Positions 16,363 through 24,891 of a stretch of 32,910 nt of DNA are shown here, piece after piece. The position numbers were made by a program, and so were the translations under genes. Every line of letters starts with the position of its first letter. Position 1 is the stretch's first letter. This DNA is from an uncultured Pseudovibrio sp. (GTDB lineage Bacteria; Pseudomonadota; Alphaproteobacteria; Rhizobiales; Stappiaceae), in the NCBI GenBank assembly GCA_947502585.1, contig CANNAV010000033.1:1-32910 (forward strand). The letters run 5' to 3'. Under the pieces are notes generated by a model. The model saw only the letters and a program-made list of their open reading frames with translations, did no database searches and was not told the origin of the DNA.

Positions 16363-17997
16363 TTAGCTCAGGTTCAGCTCTTGAAAGAAGTCATTACCTT
16401 TGTCGTCCACCACGACGAAAGCAGGGAAGTCTTCAACTTCGATCTTCCAAACTGCTTCCATACCCAGCTCCTCATATTCAACCACTTCAACACTCCTGAT
16501 GCACTCCTGAGCAAGGCGGGCAGCAGGGCCTCCAATGGAACCAAGGTAGAAGCCACCATGAGCCTGACACGCGCGGCGGACACTTGCTGAACGGTTACCC
16601 TTGGCGAGCATCACCATGGAGCCACCGGCAGCCTGGAACTGATCTACATAAGCATCCATACGGCCAGCTGTTGTTGGGCCAAACGAACCGGATGGCATGC
16701 CTTCCGGTGTTTTAGCAGGGCCTGCATAGTAAACTGGATGATCTTTGATGTAGTCTGGGAGCGGTTCACCCGCCTCAAGACGATCACGGAGTTTGGAATG
16801 AGCCAGATCCCGGGCCACGATCAGCGGACCGCTCAGAGAAAGGCGTGTTTTAGTCGGATGTCTGGTCAGTTCGCCAAGGATCTCACTCATCGGGCGTGTC
16901 AGATCAACTTTCACAACGTCATCTGAAAGATCCTTGTCAGTTACCTCTGGCAAATAAACTTCAGGGTTCCGTGCCAGTTCCTCCAGGAAAATGCCCTCCT
17001 TTGTAATCTTGCCAGTCGCCTGACGGTCTGCTGAACAAGACACACCAATGCCAATCGGCAAGGATGCCCCATGACGTGGCAGACGAATCACGCGCACATC
17101 GTGGCAGAAGTATTTGCCGCCAAACTGGGCACCAACTCCGCTGGACTGTGTCAGCCTGTGAATTTCAGATTCCATTTCCAGATCACGAAATGCGTGCCCA
17201 CCTTCTGAACCTTCTGTTGGCAGCTCATCCAGATAATGAGCAGAAGCCATCTTGACAGATTTCAGGTTCAACTCAGCAGATGTTCCACCGATAACAATCG
17301 CCAGATGGTAGGGAGGACATGCAGCGGTTCCAAGGGTAAGAATCTTTTCTTTTAAAAACCCGATCATGCGATCATGGGTCAGCAGAGCTGGTGTGCCCTG
17401 GAACAGGAAGGTCTTGTTGGCTGACCCGCCGCCTTTTGCCATGAACAGGAACTTGTATGCATCGTCACCTTCAGCATAGAGCTCAATCTGCGCAGGCATG
17501 TTGTTGTTGGTATTTTTTTCCTCGAACATGGAAAGCGGTGCCAGCTGGGAGTATCTCAGGTTCTTTTTGAAGTATGCGTCCCGTGCGCCTTTACCGAGCG
17601 CAGCTTCGTCGTGACCGTCGGTCCAGACTTTGCGACCTTTCTTCCCCATCACAATTGCTGTGCCTGTGTCCTGACACATTGGCAATACGCCAGCGGCTGC
17701 AATATTCGCATTCTTCATCAGGTCAAAAGCAACGAACTTATCGTTTGCAGTCGCTTCAGGGTCGTCGAGAATTTTGCGCAGTTGCTCCAGATGAGAAGGA
17801 CGCAGGAAATGGTTGATGTCTTTAAACGCTTCTTCGGCAAGTAAGCGCAAGCCTTCCTGCTCCACCTTTAAAATTTTCTCACCATCAAATTCAACTTCGC
17901 TCACAAACCCGGAGGTCAGTTTGCGATAAGGAGTTTTGTCTTTGCCCAATGGAAAAAGAGAGGTGTGAACGTACTCGGAAGCAAGTGTTTCAGACAT
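16363..17997 (-). CDS. fumarate hydratase, class I (Fe-S)
   Basis: A 544-residue iron-sulphur fumarase, interconverting fumarate and malate in the TCA cycle. The three expected cluster ligands are present: Cys108 (PMCQDTG), Cys227 (GTAACPPYH) and Cys321 (GVSCSADR). Other family blocks are [36 protein letters not shown] and [11 protein letters not shown]. The length matches the long single-chain FumA/FumB-type enzymes, not the split archaeal alpha/beta forms. The oxygen-sensitive cluster makes Fe-S supply (for instance by Mrp, about 8 kb away) relevant. It has its own terminator region on both sides, so it is probably a separate transcript from the yceI operon. Confidence 0.95.
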   Translation of the reverse strand: MSETLASEYVHTSLFPLGKDKTPYRKLTSGFVSEVEFDGEKILKVEQEGLRLLAEEAFKDINHFLRPSHLEQLRKILDDPEATANDKFVAFDLMKNANIAAAGVLPMCQDTGTAIVMGKKGRKVWTDGHDEAALGKGARDAYFKKNLRYSQLAPLSMFEEKNTNNNMPAQIELYAEGDDAYKFLFMAKGGGSANKTFLFQGTPALLTHDRMIGFLKEKILTLGTAACPPYHLAIVIGGTSAELNLKSVKMASAHYLDELPTEGSEGGHAFRDLEMESEIHRLTQSSGVGAQFGGKYFCHDVRVIRLPRHGASLPIGIGVSCSADRQATGKITKEGIFLEELARNPEVYLPEVTDKDLSDDVVKVDLTRPMSEILGELTRHPTKTRLSLSGPLIVARDLAHSKLRDRLEAGEPLPDYIKDHPVYYAGPAKTPEGMPSGSFGPTTAGRMDAYVDQFQAAGGSMVMLAKGNRSASVRRACQAHGGFYLGSIGGPAARLAQECIRSVEVVEYEELGMEAVWKIEVEDFPAFVVVDDKGNDFFQELNLS

Positions 17998-18061
17998 CTT
18001 GGCACTCTCTGGCTATTTTGGTGTACCACTGTACACTGTTGATTTTGCTGACCGTCGTTGT

Positions 18062-18096
18062 ATAGAGAAAAAGCCGAAGGGCAAAGCCCCTCAGCT
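18062..18096 (-). terminator. rho-independent terminator after the yceI/b561/yceI operon
   Basis: On the minus strand GCTGAGGG pairs with CCCTTCGGC around a short loop (two G-T pairs) and is followed by TTTTTCTC. It lies about 80 bases after the yceI stop and before fumarase, separating the two transcripts. Confidence 0.75.
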
Positions 18097-18178
18097 TCAA
18101 AACTTGTCAGGTTTGCCAGATTACGCAGAATCGACGAGAGCCTGGTGGAAAATGCAAGGCTCTCTTTGACTCAGGTCA

Positions 18179-18748
18179 TCAGCGGGTAGCGTACAGGTCG
18201 AGTTTCACTGTCACCTTATCGCCGACAGTGCTGTCCGGAACGCCATTTCCAATGTTGAAGTCACTGCGGGATAACGTTGCCTCACCAACTGCGTGAGCGG
18301 TGTTGCCTTCAATAATCAAGGTGAAGGGCAAAAACACGGCAACCTTTGCGCCCTTGAGTTCCAGCATACCTGCAGCCTCATAGAGATCACCGCCAGCAGG
18401 TACTACGTTATCTACGCGAAAAACTGCATCAGGAAAGCTGGAAATATCCAACCACTGGGGGGTCGTAATCGCACCTGATGCCTGTGCATCGTCTGTTGTT
18501 ACGCTTCCTGTGATGATGGTTGCCTGAATCTGGGCTTTGTCGAGTTCTTCTTTGTCGAAGGCGATCTTAGCACTCCAGGTTGCAAAAGTGCCGGTAACAG
18601 TATTTCCGTTATTGATAACCTCAAAGCCAAGCGTGCTCTTATTGCGATCCACAGACCATTCATTTGCAAAGGCCGTCGAAGCCGCCCCTGCCAGAAAGAA
18701 AGTCAGAAATACGCTGGCTTTAAAGAACATATTGGTCAATCGATTCAT
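18179..18748 (-). CDS. YceI-family periplasmic lipid/quinone-binding protein
   Basis: A 189-residue YceI-like protein. A signal peptide (MNRLTNMFFKASVFLTFFLA, cut near STAFA) targets it to the periplasm. The lipocalin-like beta-barrel shows SVDRNKSTLGFEVIN, then TPQWLDISSFPDAVF and ATLSRSDFNIGNGVPD, all typical blocks. Members bind isoprenoid or quinone-like lipids and often sit next to cytochrome b561. Here the b561 gene is 21 bases upstream, and a second YceI lies beyond it. The last gene of the operon, it is followed by a terminator. Confidence 0.9.
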   Translation of the reverse strand: MNRLTNMFFKASVFLTFFLAGAASTAFANEWSVDRNKSTLGFEVINNGNTVTGTFATWSAKIAFDKEELDKAQIQATIITGSVTTDDAQASGAITTPQWLDISSFPDAVFRVDNVVPAGGDLYEAAGMLELKGAKVAVFLPFTLIIEGNTAHAVGEATLSRSDFNIGNGVPDSTVGDKVTVKLDLYATR

Positions 18749-18769
18749 GGTACTCTCCAGATCCTCAAA

Positions 18770-19339
18770 TCAGGTCTTTGAGGACAACATACGCTGTAAG
18801 ACTTTATCCCTGGATATGAAGTAGTGCTTAAAGGCAGCTCCAACATGTCCGAGGATCACTGCGATAAATGCATACGCAGCCCAGCCATGCACTGCGGTGA
18901 AGAACGCAGACACATCTGCTTTTTGCCCTAAAAACACAGGTGTTGACAGGTGCGGAATCTCAAAGAGATCAAAGAAAACTGTCGGTATACCAAGCGGGCT
19001 CGACGAAACCAGTAACCACCCTGTCACCGGCATGACCAGCATCAGAGCATAAAGGCTGATGTGCCCCAGATGCGCAGCAAGTTTTTCCCAGATCGGCATT
19101 TCTGCAGGTAAATCTGGTGTTATACCAGTTATTTTCCAGAGAATGCGTAATGAAACCAGTGCCAGTACGACAAAGCCAATGGACTTATGAAGCTGATAAA
19201 GAGAGTAAGTTGCAGGCTCGTGAATCGGCAGTCTGACCATATACAAGCCGAAGCCGAGCATGCCGATAATGAGCGCCGCTATGGTCCAGTGTAGTGCAAT
19301 CGCAACGGTACCATAGGCTGATCGAGTGTTCCTGATCAT
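18770..19339 (-). CDS. cytochrome b561-type di-haem membrane protein
   Basis: A 189-residue integral membrane cytochrome (YodB/YceJ type) with four hydrophobic helices. Candidate haem-ligand histidines are His17 (ALHWTI), His51 (LHKSIGF), His151 (VHGWAAYAF) and His165 (GHVGAAFKH), placed in the helices as in the family. It probably passes electrons between the quinone pool and a periplasmic partner, here most likely one of the two YceI proteins that flank it. The gap to the downstream yceI is 21 bases. The upstream yceI ends about 100 bases before it. Confidence 0.92.
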   Translation of the reverse strand: MIRNTRSAYGTVAIALHWTIAALIIGMLGFGLYMVRLPIHEPATYSLYQLHKSIGFVVLALVSLRILWKITGITPDLPAEMPIWEKLAAHLGHISLYALMLVMPVTGWLLVSSSPLGIPTVFFDLFEIPHLSTPVFLGQKADVSAFFTAVHGWAAYAFIAVILGHVGAAFKHYFISRDKVLQRMLSSKT

Positions 19340-19438
19340 GGAAAGCCCTTTTGATCAAGAGAAGGGACATCGCTGCCCCTTTTCAAAGTTCGACCAGATC
19401 CGTCAGAGCATTTTCAGCATCCGACAGGCCTGGAAAAA

Positions 19439-20017
19439 TTACATAACAGTCGCTTCGAAGCTGATGTTTATGTTCACCTCGTCAGATACGTAAGGTACGG
19501 CCATCGCCATGCCAAAATCGGAACGCCTGATCGTGGCAGACGCATCCAGACCAACAGCTTTCTTCTTTGCATGTGGGTGTTCACCAAGCTGATTTACAAC
19601 AACTTCAAGAACGGCTGGTTTCGTAACGCCGTGGATAGTCAGATCACCGGTTACTTCCAGTTTCTTCTCGCCAACCTGCTTAACTTTGGTGGACTTGAAT
19701 GTCGCGGATGGGAACTGGGCGACATCAAAGAAATCAGCGCTTTTCAGGTGTTTGTCACGAGCTTCCCAGAATGTATCGAGAGAATTGATGTCAATTTCAA
19801 CGTCTACTTTAGAGTTCGCCGGGTTTGCTTCGTCGATGATCAGAGTAGGTGACCAGGAACCAAAACGACCATTCGTGGTGGAGTACCCAAGGTGGTTATA
19901 GTTAAAAGAAAGGCTTGCGTGGGGCATGTCAACGTCGTATGCAACTGGTTCCGCAACTGCTGCTGTAGCGAGTAAAGAAGCTGCGACTGCAAGCATTCCG
20001 AAGCGAACTGATTTCAT
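19439..20017 (-). CDS. YceI-family periplasmic protein, first gene of operon
   Basis: A 192-residue YceI-like protein with a clean signal peptide (MKSVRFGMLAVAASLLATAA, cut near AVA-EPVAYD). Family blocks are YDVDMPHASLSFNYNHLGYS, FFDVAQFPSATFKS, LTIHGVTKPAVLEV and IRRSDFGMAMAVPYVSDEV. This second block set matches canonical YceI better than the downstream paralogue. The frame is open to 20101, but ATG 20017 is chosen because GGAG lies 6 bases before it and the signal peptide begins there. It starts the operon yceI - b561 - yceI. Confidence 0.93.
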   Translation of the reverse strand: MKSVRFGMLAVAASLLATAAVAEPVAYDVDMPHASLSFNYNHLGYSTTNGRFGSWSPTLIIDEANPANSKVDVEIDINSLDTFWEARDKHLKSADFFDVAQFPSATFKSTKVKQVGEKKLEVTGDLTIHGVTKPAVLEVVVNQLGEHPHAKKKAVGLDASATIRRSDFGMAMAVPYVSDEVNINISFEATVM

Positions 20018-20053
20018 TGTAATCTCCAAATGTGTTGAACTGTAAATTTCAAG

Positions 20054-20122
20054 ATTGTGCATACAATTGACACACGTTTTGGAAATTGCAATCAAACGCA
20101 TTGTTCATTCTAGGTGCACAAT
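20054..20122 (-). promoter_or_regulatory. candidate operator region: ATTGT/ACAAT inverted repeats
   Basis: ATTGT-GCAT-ACAAT (20054-20067) lies 37 bases upstream of the yceI start. A second pair, ATTGT (20100-20104) and ACAAT (20118-20122), lies further upstream. Arms of this type are commonly bound by dimeric regulators of MarR/LysR kind. No regulator gene is adjacent, and the identity of the binding protein is not known. Confidence 0.4.
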
Positions 20123-20334
20123 CACGAAAATGTCAGCGGTATATCCATTTTTTTCATAAATTGTTTCTGAAATGAGTTGTCACTGTGGCAATATAATGGA
20201 AATTGTAAATCCGGTTGATACAACTGAAAAAATGGAAAGGTTTTACAGCACATATTCGTGTTCGGTCAATCGGTTCCAGGAAGGCTGAAAAAAGTGAGGA
20301 CTGGAGGCGCATGAATGCGTCTCAAGTCCGGTAT

Positions 20335-20838
20335 TTACGGCTTGTATGTGAAGAGGATGTCGTTTTTATCGCGCAAAAACTCAAATTTTTCTTTCTTCAG
20401 AGTGTCGCGCAGGTTCGGAAGAACGCTCTTTTCATCAGCTATAAGCATATAGCCACCAATGCGAAGGTGCCTGAGCACACGCTGCAGAATCTTGATGCGG
20501 GCGTTGTTCGGCAGCTCGTGGAAAAAACGATCCGCAACAATTGCATCAAGTTCCTGCGGCGGCGTGTAACCAAGCGCATCTGCATGGACGACTTCAATCG
20601 TAAGGTTTTCCGCGTCTACTCGTTCCTGCAACTGGTCTAGCCCTACTCTGGAGCTGTCAACAGCAATTACATTATAGCCTCGCCTTGCAAGGAAAATCGC
20701 GTCGCGTCCCTGTCCTGCACCCAGATCAAGAATAGTGCCGCTGTCAAAATCAAAATTTGAGAACAGCGTTGTAAACTGCTTAGAGGTATGGCCGAAGTAA
20801 CTTTCGTCCCTAGCGTAAATTTTATCGTATTTCTGCAT
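20335..20838 (-). CDS. class I SAM-dependent methyltransferase (TehB-like)
   Basis: A small Rossmann-fold methyltransferase of about 167 residues. Motif I is LDLGAGQGRDAIFLARRGY, followed by the acidic end of strand 2 in VIAVDSS. Later blocks are VVHADALGY and LRHLRIGGYMLIADEKS. The pattern is closest to the TehB/tellurite-resistance-like group, but the substrate cannot be told. The frame is open to 20901, but ATG 20838 begins the family-like N-terminus (MQKYDKIYARDESYF) and is preferred, although its ribosome site is weak. It is the third of three leftward genes after gabD and the acetyltransferase. Confidence 0.85.
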   Translation of the reverse strand: MQKYDKIYARDESYFGHTSKQFTTLFSNFDFDSGTILDLGAGQGRDAIFLARRGYNVIAVDSSRVGLDQLQERVDAENLTIEVVHADALGYTPPQELDAIVADRFFHELPNNARIKILQRVLRHLRIGGYMLIADEKSVLPNLRDTLKKEKFEFLRDKNDILFTYKP

Positions 20839-20930
20839 AACTCTGCCTGCTGGATCTTTAAGGGAAGGATATACAGGAACGCAGAAAATGAACAAGTCCA
20901 ACGCGGCGGCTACAGGCTGGGCTCTTTGGC

Positions 20931-21494
20931 TTAAGTAAAGCTTTGCTTCATAAATAGGGTCGGCTGGCCGAGATAAGTCCCATCAGTGTATTTCTCAAAG
21001 CCAACGCGCTCAGCAAGACTGACACTGGCTTTGTTCTCTGAGGCAATAATGCAATGAACTTCAGGAAACAAATTGGAACGTTGCAGCCAGGAGAGGCTCA
21101 GCCCGACAGCCTCACGGGCATAACCTTTGCCATGAAATTTGGGTGAAACCACCCAGCCTGCTTCAGCTAGGCCAGTAAGAGCCGGGGTGATTTCACGCCT
21201 GAAGTCAGCAAATCCAACCTCGCCGATAAACTCACCACTGTCTTTCTCAATCACAGCCCAATACCCAAAACCGCAGAGGCTCCAGTGCCCGGCATATTTA
21301 AGGATACGTCCCCAGGTATCCGTTGGACTGGACGGTTTACCGGAAATAAAGCGAACCACATCAAGGTCCGCCCACAAGGCGCAGCAGGCTTCGAAATCTG
21401 AATCCTGGTGAGCCCGCATAATAATGCGCCCGCCGCTAATTGCTGGAGCCGTTGTACAACGTACTTCTTCGATAATCACAAAAGCAGTCCTCAT
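20931..21494 (-). CDS. GNAT-family N-acetyltransferase (RimJ/RimL type)
   Basis: A 187-residue acetyltransferase using acetyl-CoA. Features of the fold are RAHQDSDFEACCALWAD at the N-terminus, FIGEVGFADF, the acetyl-CoA pyrophosphate loop in SPKFHGKGYAREAV and the C-terminal ENKASVSLAERVGFEKY. This matches RimJ/RimL-like GNATs, which acetylate ribosomal N-termini or small molecules. The actual substrate is unknown. It lies 53 bases downstream of gabD on the same strand. Confidence 0.88.
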   Translation of the reverse strand: MRTAFVIIEEVRCTTAPAISGGRIIMRAHQDSDFEACCALWADLDVVRFISGKPSSPTDTWGRILKYAGHWSLCGFGYWAVIEKDSGEFIGEVGFADFRREITPALTGLAEAGWVVSPKFHGKGYAREAVGLSLSWLQRSNLFPEVHCIIASENKASVSLAERVGFEKYTDGTYLGQPTLFMKQSFT

Positions 21495-21547
21495 AAGATA
21501 AAGCCGAAGCGATGAACACCCCGGCTCTTAAAAACCAATATTGAGCT

Positions 21548-23023
21548 TTAAAGGCCAAGCCCGCCGATGCAAGAGTATTTGATGTTGATGTAGTCATCTA
21601 TGCCATATTTGGACCCTTCATTGCCCAGACCACTTTCTTTGTAGCCGCCAAACGGAGCGTATTCAGTCGTGATCACACCTTCGTTCACACCAACAAGGCC
21701 ATACTCCAGCGATTCCATAACACGGAAGGTTTGACCCAGATCCTGAGTGTAGAAGTAACAGGCGAGGCCATACTCTGTGTCATTCGCCATCTTGATCACG
21801 TCATCTTCACCTTCAAATTTGAAGACAGGGGCAAACGGGCCAAACGTCTCTTCCTTGGCAACCTTCATCTCCGGGGTTGCGTTAAGCAGAAGTGTAGGTT
21901 CGAAGAAAGTGCCGCCCAGAGTATCCCGCTTACCGCCAGTTACCACTGTACCGCCCTTTGCAACGGCATCAGTGATCAGTTCTTCTACTTTCGCGACAGC
22001 ATGCTCATCAATAAGAGGGCCCTGGTTGATACCCGGTTTAAGGCCGTCCCCAACGCGGAGCTGATTTTCAATGGCAGCCTTCAACTTTGCTGAGAACTCA
22101 TCGTAAATACCAGCCTGAGCGTAGATGCGGTTTGCGCAGACACAGGTCTGGCCAGAGTTTCTGAACTTGGATGCAATCGCACCTTCGACCGCCTTGTCAA
22201 GATCAGCAGAATCAAACACGATAAACGGCGCGTTCCCGCCCAGCTCCATGGAGACTTTTTTCATGTTAGCCAATGCTTTGGATGCAAGCTGCTTACCCAC
22301 TGGGGTCGAACCGGTAAATGTGATTTTACGAACCTTTTCGTTCTCACAAAGTTCATCAGCGATCTGAGCAGCAGAGCCGGTGATGATATTGATCACACCG
22401 GTTGGAATTCCAGCTCGCTCCGCCAGTTCACCCAGGATCAAAGCAGAATAAGGTGTCTGGCCTGCTGGCTTCGCCACAACCGTACAGCCAGAGCCAAGAG
22501 CCGCTGCCAGTTTGCGCCCAAGCATGGAACTTGGGAAATTCCAGGGGGTGATGGCACCAACAACACCGACAGGCTCCTTGGTCACCATGATACGGCGGTC
22601 CTTCCAGGGGGATGGAATCACATCGCCATAAACCCGCTTACCTTCCTCAGCGAAGAAACGAATGTAGTTGGCTGTGATCCCAATTTCCCCAGTTGCTTCT
22701 GCCAGAGGCTTCCCCATTTCAACAGTGAGCAGTTCAGCGAGCTCCATTTGGTTCTCAGTGATCAGGTCTGCCCAACGCAGCATCAGATCGCAGCGCACAA
22801 CAGCTGTCATCTTTGACCAGATTGAAAAAGCAGTATGGGCCGCGTCGATTGCCTCCGAAGTCTCTGCGCGGCCAAAACGTGGAACACGCCCGATGATTTC
22901 ACCTGTTGCTGGACTGTTTACAAAGATGGAATTGTTTTCATCCCCATTGACCCATATTCCCCCGATGAGACAGGCTTCGCGCAGAAGCGGATTTTCTTTG
23001 GTTGCTGAAAGTGTCGAACTCAT
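21548..23023 (-). CDS. gabD: NAD(P)-dependent succinate-semialdehyde dehydrogenase
   Basis: A 491-residue aldehyde dehydrogenase that oxidises succinic semialdehyde to succinate, the last step of GABA degradation. Catalytic Cys294 lies in NSGQTCVCANRIY and the general base Glu260 in MELGGNAPF. ITPWNFPSSM and KPAGQTPYSAL are typical of GabD rather than of generic ALDHs. SASA-like tail blocks APFGGYKESGLGNEGSKYG and YINIKY also match. AGGAGA nine bases upstream supports the start. No GABA transaminase gene is adjacent. The methyltransferase and acetyltransferase genes follow on the same strand. Confidence 0.95.
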   Translation of the reverse strand: MSSTLSATKENPLLREACLIGGIWVNGDENNSIFVNSPATGEIIGRVPRFGRAETSEAIDAAHTAFSIWSKMTAVVRCDLMLRWADLITENQMELAELLTVEMGKPLAEATGEIGITANYIRFFAEEGKRVYGDVIPSPWKDRRIMVTKEPVGVVGAITPWNFPSSMLGRKLAAALGSGCTVVAKPAGQTPYSALILGELAERAGIPTGVINIITGSAAQIADELCENEKVRKITFTGSTPVGKQLASKALANMKKVSMELGGNAPFIVFDSADLDKAVEGAIASKFRNSGQTCVCANRIYAQAGIYDEFSAKLKAAIENQLRVGDGLKPGINQGPLIDEHAVAKVEELITDAVAKGGTVVTGGKRDTLGGTFFEPTLLLNATPEMKVAKEETFGPFAPVFKFEGEDDVIKMANDTEYGLACYFYTQDLGQTFRVMESLEYGLVGVNEGVITTEYAPFGGYKESGLGNEGSKYGIDDYINIKYSCIGGLGL

Positions 23024-23039
23024 GAGTATCTCCTGATGA

Positions 23040-23250
23040 AGTCATATCCCGCCAGGCAGAAAGGAGAGATAGAAAACCAAGATCTGACAATTCCTTTGTC
23101 TGACCTGAACATATAAGTGGTAGATCTGGGAAAGCACCTGATCCCCTTTGGATTTACAAGGATTGATCCAATCTGCAATGCAAATCAGGATGTGTAGCGA
23201 TTATCTCTTTCTCCATGAAAAACGAATGGCGGCAGAACTCCTGCTGTTAT
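23040..23250. other. intergenic gap upstream of gabD
   Basis: No gene is seen. It should hold the gabD promoter. No clear regulatory motif was identified. Confidence 0.3.
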
Positions 23251-23256
23251 AAGCCG

Positions 23257-23460
23257 TTATAAGAATGAGAGAGAGATGGGAATAGCGGAAAAATGTGGAA
23301 TGATATCATTCCGGAAAATTCCCGGGAGCACTTGTCTTGTTGAAAGGTCATTTGCCCGTTCTAATGAACGAACCCAATCCACCTTTATGTCTTCGCAAGA
23401 TTCACGCGAAATGAGTAGTCCCGCCCAATCAATCCCAACCCATGCAGTAATCTGGTCCAT
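23257..23460 (-). pseudogene. possible IS110-like transposase N-terminal fragment
   Basis: ATG 23460 follows the good ribosome site AGGTGGTGA and starts MDQITAWVGIDWA. VGIDWA resembles the first DEDD-motif Asp region at the N-terminus of IS110-family transposases. After this point the similarity is lost (GLLISRESCEDIK and so on) and the frame ends at 23257. I read it as a short, diverged 5' fragment. An ordinary small gene cannot be excluded. Confidence 0.3.
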
Positions 23461-23469
23461 AGTCACCAC

Positions 23470-23768
23470 CTGTTTTCTATGCTCAGGGTGCCGAGATCCT
23501 CACCCGGACTGTTCAGGTGCTTGATGGCGCTACTCCCTATGAGTGTTGATCACAGCTAACCAAGCGGGGCACATGTCCCAATTAAGCACTTACGGTGCAG
23601 CAAAGCCTAGGTGCTACCGGGTGGCAGCCTGAGTGTTCCAACTATATCCCATAAGGAGATCTTTAATAGGACAGGAAAAGTCCCTGATTTTGCTCAGGTT
23701 ATCCTCGCGATTAATGCAGATTTTGTCTCTGGCGGATTGTCTGCCGGGCGCATGCAGACGCTTGTTGC
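23470..23768. other. IS-debris gap
   Basis: About 300 bases with no convincing gene between the possible IS110 fragment and the IS66 remnant. Short frames here have no recognisable protein character. Confidence 0.3.
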
Positions 23769-23977
23769 GTAATCGCCCGCTCAGTACGCCGGAATTTTTC
23801 TATTCTGGCTGTTTTTGAAAGCGGCTTTCAGTTCCAGGGCAACAGTTCGGCGAGGCGGTTGATCTTGTGGTCATTGATGTGTGCCAGAATATCTGTGAGA
23901 TACTCTTGTGGGTTGAGGCCATTAGTTTGCGGTTTCAATCAGCGTCATATCATAGCATCGGCGAGTGTTCCGCCGCC
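23769..23977 (-). mobile_element. IS66-family remnant, 3' end
   Basis: GTAATCGCC at 23769 has the form of the IS66 terminal repeat (GTAAGCG). On the minus strand the remnant reads TLIETA (with a 2-base deletion where KLNG is expected) and then GLNPQEYLTDILAHINDHK and LAELLPWN-stop (stop at 23828-23830). This is the canonical IS66 transposase C-terminus. The right side is cut at 23977 by an IS3 element that begins at 23978. It differs from the IS66 tail at the start of the window. Confidence 0.75.
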
Positions 23978-24038
23978 TGCAGAGGTGGCTCGGTTTGTTT
24001 GTACAGGTAAACGCTTTTCTTAAGTGGATGCGCTCCGT

Positions 24039-24150
24039 TTATGCCGCTGCTTGAATGTTTTGCGGCGCATGGTTGTAGTAAACCTGATCCGGGGTCTGCC
24101 CGTCAGGCGATGAATGCGCTCGAGTTTGGTTATAAAAAGCGCGGCTTCAA
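24039..24150 (-). pseudogene. IS3 orfB transposase, C-terminal fragment
   Basis: The minus strand reads FYNQTRAHSSPDGQTPDQVY and then YNHAPQNIQAAA-stop (stop at 24039-24041). This is the conserved end of IS3-family OrfB integrase-type transposases. Upstream of it the reading breaks at the junction with the IS30 fragment near 24150. Confidence 0.75.
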
Positions 24151-24382
24151 CTCGCCAGTGCAACTTTACTGAGGGTATATGACGTGAGGCAGTGATGCCA
24201 ATGTGCCTTTGACCGTTTAAAGTAAAGGAACACGAATGCGAGCCTATCACCGCCTCACGGGGGGACAGCGTAATCAAATTTACGCTTTGATGAAAGCAGG
24301 ATTGAGCCAACGGGACATTGCGGATCAGATTGGTGTCCATAAATCGACTATTTGCCGTGAGCTTAGGCGTAACAAAGGTCTG
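24150..24382 (+). mobile_element. IS30-family 5' fragment inside IS3
   Basis: AGTGCAAC (24157-24164) marks the outer end. The transposase start lies about 70 bases further on. The fragment runs to about 24382, where IS3 orfB sequence resumes on the opposite strand. Its breakpoints are inside orfB of the IS3 element. Confidence 0.65.
24236..24382 (+). pseudogene. IS30 transposase N-terminal fragment
   Basis: ATG 24236 with AAGGA six bases upstream starts MRAYHRLTGGQRNQIYALMK, then SQRDIADQIGVHKSTICREL and RRNKGLR. This is the helix-turn-helix N-terminus of IS30-family transposases. It breaks off at about 24382, and the open frame continues a few codons into IS3 DNA until a stop at 24407-24409. 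The missing remainder is the kind of sequence found at 12504-13215. Confidence 0.85.
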
Positions 24383-24444
24383 CGCGAGATCCCCAGCGCT
24401 TTGGTCTGACGGCTGATGGACAGTTTGTGGTTGCGGTCAATCAT
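24383..24444 (-). pseudogene. IS3 orfB transposase, N-terminal fragment
   Basis: The ATG at 24444 overlaps the end of orfA and starts MIDRNHKLSISRQTKALGIS, the usual OrfB N-terminus. It is cut after about 20 codons by the IS30 fragment. Confidence 0.65.
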
Positions 24445-24749
24445 TTTTTGCGCTCAGCAGCCCGGCTTTGGTGAGCGCACCGGACAAAAAAATCATTCTC
24501 CAGTGTCAACTCACCAATCTTGGCGTGAAGGTGCTTAATATCCACCGCAGGCACTGCCTGGGCCTGTTGAACAGCCCCAAACACATCCGGCATGGCTTCC
24601 AGCGCCTGATCTTTCCATTGTTTGATCTGGTTCGGGTAAACGTCAAATTCCTGGGCCAGTTCGCTCAGCGTTTTCTCACCGCGGATTGCAGCTAACACCA
24701 CTTTCGCTTTGAAGGCCGGGCTGTGATTGCGTCGGGGACGTCTTGCCAT
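24441..24749 (-). pseudogene. IS3 orfA transposase, frameshifted near its end
   Basis: OrfA of an IS3-family element, a DNA-binding helix-turn-helix protein. MARRPRRNHSPAFKAKVVLA and ELAQEFDVYPNQIKQWKDQA match the family, and KIGELTLENDFF leads into the normal C-terminus. A run of seven A/T bases (24486-24492), one longer than expected, shifts the frame. The expected NDFLSGALTKAGLLSAK is read as NDFFVRCAHQSRAAERKK. The rest of the protein looks intact. Confidence 0.8.
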
Positions 24750-24891
24750 GTAACTCTCCTGTTCCTGGCATCATGCCAGTTTCAGGAGCAAATTCCACTT
24801 ATACCACCTGTCCAGATTTCATGAGCCACCTCTACAGAAGGACAACCTGCCGATTTAGTAACATATTCCTGAAAAGACAGAGTAGTACATA

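Larger units (their letters stand above)
23978..24836 (-). mobile_element. IS3-family element carrying an IS30 fragment, inactive
   Basis: The ends are inverted repeats: TGCAGAGGTGGCTC at 23978-23991 and its partner GAGCCACCTCT at 24823-24833, continuing to the CA at 24836. This gives the TG...CA ends expected of IS3 elements. Inside, in transcription order, are orfA, the first codons of orfB, an IS30 fragment in the opposite direction and the last codons of orfB. The total of about 0.86 kb is shorter than an intact element, so most of orfB is gone. The bases just outside the ends (GCC and GAA) do not form a duplication. Confidence 0.75.

Noticed and set aside
20215..20640. 141-residue plus-strand frame over the methyltransferase gene
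   Set aside because: It is antisense to a clear SAM methyltransferase.
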